5,907 nt of DNA. Origin: Alphaproteobacteria bacterium (GTDB lineage Bacteria > Pseudomonadota > Alphaproteobacteria > Rs-D84). Made by a program: the position numbers and the translations under genes. Shown here piece after piece: positions 3,673 through 5,907 of the stretch. The stretch spans positions 1 to 5,907 of the forward strand of contig JAEEQU010000054.1 of assembly GCA_016285415.1 (NCBI GenBank), written 5' to 3'. The notes under the pieces are model-generated. The model saw only the letters and a program-made list of their open reading frames with translations. It ran no database searches and had not been told where the DNA came from. How positions within the stretch are numbered: position 1 is the first letter of the stretch; each line of letters opens with the position of its first letter.

Positions 3673-5907
3673 TTAATGTTTACCGCCGAACACTTTTTGG
3701 AATCGCGAACGAATTCCTTTGGCCAGTGTTCGTACGTTCTCTTTGACCCTGTCAGCAAGACCGTCGTATTCTTTTTCACTTAAATCACGCAAGATATATG
3801 AAATCATTCCGTCATCCCACGATAATTCATGGGACTCTGGGGTTGTGCCATATACACTATGATTATCATATGGTCCTGGTTGCATGTATACCAAACTAGA
3901 TAATATTTTATAAACTCTGTTCATATCTACTTCGGGACCAACATCGCATCCGCCTATGGATCCGGTACGGCCACTGTCTTTATATGCTCTGGTAAGTTCT
4001 TCATCTTCCCAATTACGGATATCACCTATTTTTGCATCCAGCATACTTGCAATTTCCAACAAATTACTATTATGCACCATATTCCTTGGTCTATAGAACA
4101 TACCATCCGCAGTTATTCTGGACGCCGGATACCAATGTCCTGGAATATCACGGGTGCCACCATCAAGCCCAGTTGCCAAATAAAATGGTATCTTTAATTC
4201 ACCAACCTCAACAACCACAACCGCAGTATTTTTTGTTTGTGCAATCGGGTTATCGTTGCCGTTGATATCTACAAATTTAACTGGTGTGCCATGGAAAGAC
4301 CCAACATCAGTTTGCATAATATCTTCTTGTTGTGCCAATCTATTTAGTGTTGCTGGAACAGAATATTTACGATCTTCGTAATATGCTATGCTTTTGCCAT
4401 ATGCTGCATCCAACATGTCTGTTCTTGCATTGTTTGTGAACATTGGTTCTGAAACCGGCTTTGGAACAGGGGTTTGTTCTGGTACAATTGTTTCCACGGG
4501 TTCCGGTGCTGGTTCTGGTACTGGCTCTGGGGCCGGTTCTTTAATTGTTCGGTTAATTGGGTTCTCGCTGTTTGGCTTTTTCAACAGTGCACCAACATCT
4601 ATATTGCGCACAGCATTATCAGACAAATTCATATCTTTGCGAATATCAAATGGGTTTTCGGTTTCAATCTTTTCATGATCAAACGTGAACGGATGTTGAT
4701 AGCGCGCCCAATTTATATCTTCTAATTCGTCTTTTGGTTTTGCCGGTGCCGGTGTTGATACTGGTTCAGCCACTTCTGGAATAACCTCTTCTACGATTTC
4801 TTCTTGGGGTTGCAGTGGTTCGGCCGTTTCTTTTTCTCTAAGTCCGGCGTTTGCCGCAACCGCAGAAATAATATCGCCCAAAATTTCTTCTTTTGTTTGT
4901 TGGCGAACTTGTTCTGTATTTTCTTCGGTTTGTACCGATTGTGGTTGAACCGTTTCTTCGTCCATTGGTTCCGGTAGATTCAACGGTGGCAATTCCGCAG
5001 GTGTTTCTTCTACCGGTTGCACATCTTCAATAAATGCTTCGTCTTGTGGACGAATAACTTCTATATTTTCATCTGTACCTAATGTATTTGGTACATCAAC
5101 CACCAAATTATTTTCTGGTTCTTCATGAACCACGACATCGTCATTTTGTGGTTGCACGATTTCTGCTTTATCCGTATCTACAACATCATCCGGCCGATAA
5201 TACAGGTCTTGTAAAATTTCGTCATCACTTACTGGCACAAAGTTTATTGTATCGGTATCCGGTGTATCAATTTGCACCTGTCTTTCTTCGTCTTTTACAA
5301 CTGGTTCTTGTGGTAATGCAGAATCATTAGGTTCAATTACTTCATCCACATTGGTATCTGGGGTATCAATTTGAACCCGTTTTTCTTCGTCTTGTATGAC
5401 AGATTCTTGGGGTGATTCGGAATCATCGCGTCCGGTTACTCTATCTACAAAAGACCCAATGCGTGATTTTAATTTTTTGAATCTTTCACGTGGATTGTAT
5501 GTTCCGAACATTGCCATTCCACTTTTATTGACCGAATTATAATCGTCTACGTCAACAGTTTTAGTTACTGTTTCTTGGGTGGTATATGTTTCACTGTGTT
5601 GTGTTGGCATTTCACCAAGGCTAGAATACACATCATTTGGACGCGACACATGGCCATCTACACCACCGATGTGTCCCATCGCATCAAGGTGATTCAAATC
5701 AAAATGTTGCACCATATCCATCCCTTCGGGGTGCGCCATAACTGCACTGCCTGGTTCAAATATATTGGCCATCAAATCAACGTCACTGGGTTGAACATTA
5801 TGTGTTACACCCCATGCGTTCGTGTATGATAAATGACTTGGGTCTGAACCCGCCAATGCCATAACGCGCAACGCACGATATGGGTTTATATCTGTTCCGT
5901 GTTCGGC
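3673..5907 (-). CDS. Unrecognised acidic Pro/Glu-rich repeat protein, 5' end beyond the window
   Basis: Family not recognised. The frame is open through the right edge (744 residues visible, numbered from the edge), so the true start is probably outside; a TTG at 5871 and an ATG at 5862 are only possible internal starts. Visible layout: a non-repetitive N-terminal part with a His/Met-rich patch (59-86); a short basic stretch (NPRERFKKLKSRIGSFVDR, about 138-156); a tandem 33-residue repeat (154-219); a long acidic linker (about 220-456) with recurring V/I/L-Q/R-P-Q motifs; a Glu-Pro repeat (457-488); then a probably folded C-terminal region (about 490-744). That region includes FYLATGLDGG (575-584), GHWYP (590-594), DGMFYR and GGCDVGP, whose Cys654 is the only cysteine visible. 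The end is basic (GIRSRFQKVFGGKH). No transmembrane segment is visible; a signal peptide, if any, would be outside. The composition resembles spacer regions of surface or periplasm-spanning proteins, but location and role are unknown. An intrinsic terminator follows directly. Confidence 0.85.
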   Translation of the reverse strand, partial: AEHGTDINPYRALRVMALAGSDPSHLSYTNAWGVTHNVQPSDVDLMANIFEPGSAVMAHPEGMDMVQHFDLNHLDAMGHIGGVDGHVSRPNDVYSSLGEMPTQHSETYTTQETVTKTVDVDDYNSVNKSGMAMFGTYNPRERFKKLKSRIGSFVDRVTGRDDSESPQESVIQDEEKRVQIDTPDTNVDEVIEPNDSALPQEPVVKDEERQVQIDTPDTDTINFVPVSDDEILQDLYYRPDDVVDTDKAEIVQPQNDDVVVHEEPENNLVVDVPNTLGTDENIEVIRPQDEAFIEDVQPVEETPAELPPLNLPEPMDEETVQPQSVQTEENTEQVRQQTKEEILGDIISAVAANAGLREKETAEPLQPQEEIVEEVIPEVAEPVSTPAPAKPKDELEDINWARYQHPFTFDHEKIETENPFDIRKDMNLSDNAVRNIDVGALLKKPNSENPINRTIKEPAPEPVPEPAPEPVETIVPEQTPVPKPVSEPMFTNNARTDMLDAAYGKSIAYYEDRKYSVPATLNRLAQQEDIMQTDVGSFHGTPVKFVDINGNDNPIAQTKNTAVVVVEVGELKIPFYLATGLDGGTRDIPGHWYPASRITADGMFYRPRNMVHNSNLLEIASMLDAKIGDIRNWEDEELTRAYKDSGRTGSIGGCDVGPEVDMNRVYKILSSLVYMQPGPYDNHSVYGTTPESHELSWDDGMISYILRDLSEKEYDGLADRVKENVRTLAKGIRSRFQKVFGGKH
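4444..4539 (-). repeat. Glu-Pro/Ala-Pro/Val-Pro low-complexity repeat
   Basis: This stretch encodes 32 residues beginning EPAPEPVPEPAPEPVE and continuing to VSEP, with Pro at roughly every second or third position. Such Pro-Glu/Pro-Ala runs form stiff extended linkers, as in TonB-like proteins. Here it joins the acidic linker to the C-terminal folded region. The underlying DNA (GGTTCTGG-like hexamers on the plus strand) is repetitive and could change in length by slippage. Confidence 0.75.
5251..5448 (-). repeat. Two in-frame tandem copies of a 99-bp (33-residue) repeat
   Basis: Copy A occupies 5448-5350 and copy B 5349-5251 on the minus strand, inside the large Pro/Glu-rich gene. Each encodes 33 residues starting with VD and sharing the pattern V-D-x-V-x(4)-D-S-x-x-P-Q-E-x-V-x-x-D-E-E-x-x-V-Q-I-D-T-P-D-T. 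By my alignment 20 of 33 residues are identical, with the strongest match at the C-terminal half (VQIDTPDT). The exact 99-base period keeps frame, indicating duplication within the gene followed by divergence. Confidence 0.85.

Noticed and set aside
3491..3676. Short plus-strand open frame across the promoter and terminator region
   Set aside because: It runs through the signal-peptide coding region, promoter and terminator hairpin of the minus-strand genes, has no ribosome site and resembles no protein.
4388..4678. Plus-strand open frame with Gly-Ser-Thr repeats opposite the large gene
   Set aside because: It is the antisense reading of the Glu-Pro repeat: GGTTCT-like hexamers read as Gly/Ser. 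It has no ribosome site and no independent coding signal.
5251..5448. Repeats as a CRISPR array
   Set aside because: There are only two adjacent, diverged 99-bp units with no spacers, and they are in frame inside a coding region.
5862..5871. TTG (5871) or ATG (5862) as the true start of the large protein
   Set aside because: The frame stays open to the window edge with ordinary-looking codons (…INPYRALRV…), and no Shine-Dalgarno site precedes either codon. A start outside the window is more likely.

Overview
This window looks like ordinary chromosome from a Gram-negative, moderately AT-rich bacterium, most likely a proteobacterium. The evidence is a lepB-rnc gene pair, a ComM-type AAA+ ATPase, and a signal-peptide-bearing outer-membrane beta-barrel protein ending in Phe. 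An AT-rich, host-associated alphaproteobacterial lineage would fit, but that placement is an inference from gene style and not proven here. I see no tRNA, rRNA, CRISPR array, insertion sequence or integrase.

Layout, left to right. Positions 1-1038 (minus strand) hold a signal peptidase I gene (lepB) followed, after one base, by the first 52 codons of RNase III (rnc), which runs off the left edge. Positions 1039-1120 are a compact divergent promoter region with overlapping promoters for lepB (leftward) and comM (rightward). Positions 1121-2653 (plus strand) encode a full-length ComM/YifB-family protein. Its stop codon overlaps the stop of a convergent minus-strand gene (2650-3591) for a predicted outer-membrane beta-barrel protein. 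Positions 3592-3672 hold that gene's extended -10 promoter and a strong intrinsic terminator belonging to the next gene upstream. Positions 3673-5907 (minus strand) encode at least 744 residues of an unrecognised protein that is open through the right edge. It has a His/Met-rich N-terminal part, a long acidic Pro/Glu/Gln-rich linker with a 33-residue tandem repeat and a Glu-Pro repeat, and a compact C-terminal region ending in a basic tail.

How the genes relate. lepB and rnc are translationally close and probably co-transcribed: protein export processing and RNA processing, a common proteobacterial pairing. LepB would cleave the signal peptide of exported proteins such as the barrel protein encoded here. 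comM is monocistronic and divergent, and would act in branch migration during natural transformation. The barrel gene and the large Pro/Glu-rich gene lie in the same direction but are separated by a terminator and a promoter, so they are probably separate transcripts.

The two items most worth attention are the unrecognised repeat-rich protein and the unusual closeness of TATAAT boxes to the start codons of comM and the barrel gene, which suggests leaderless mRNAs. I did not find a convincing new multi-gene system.
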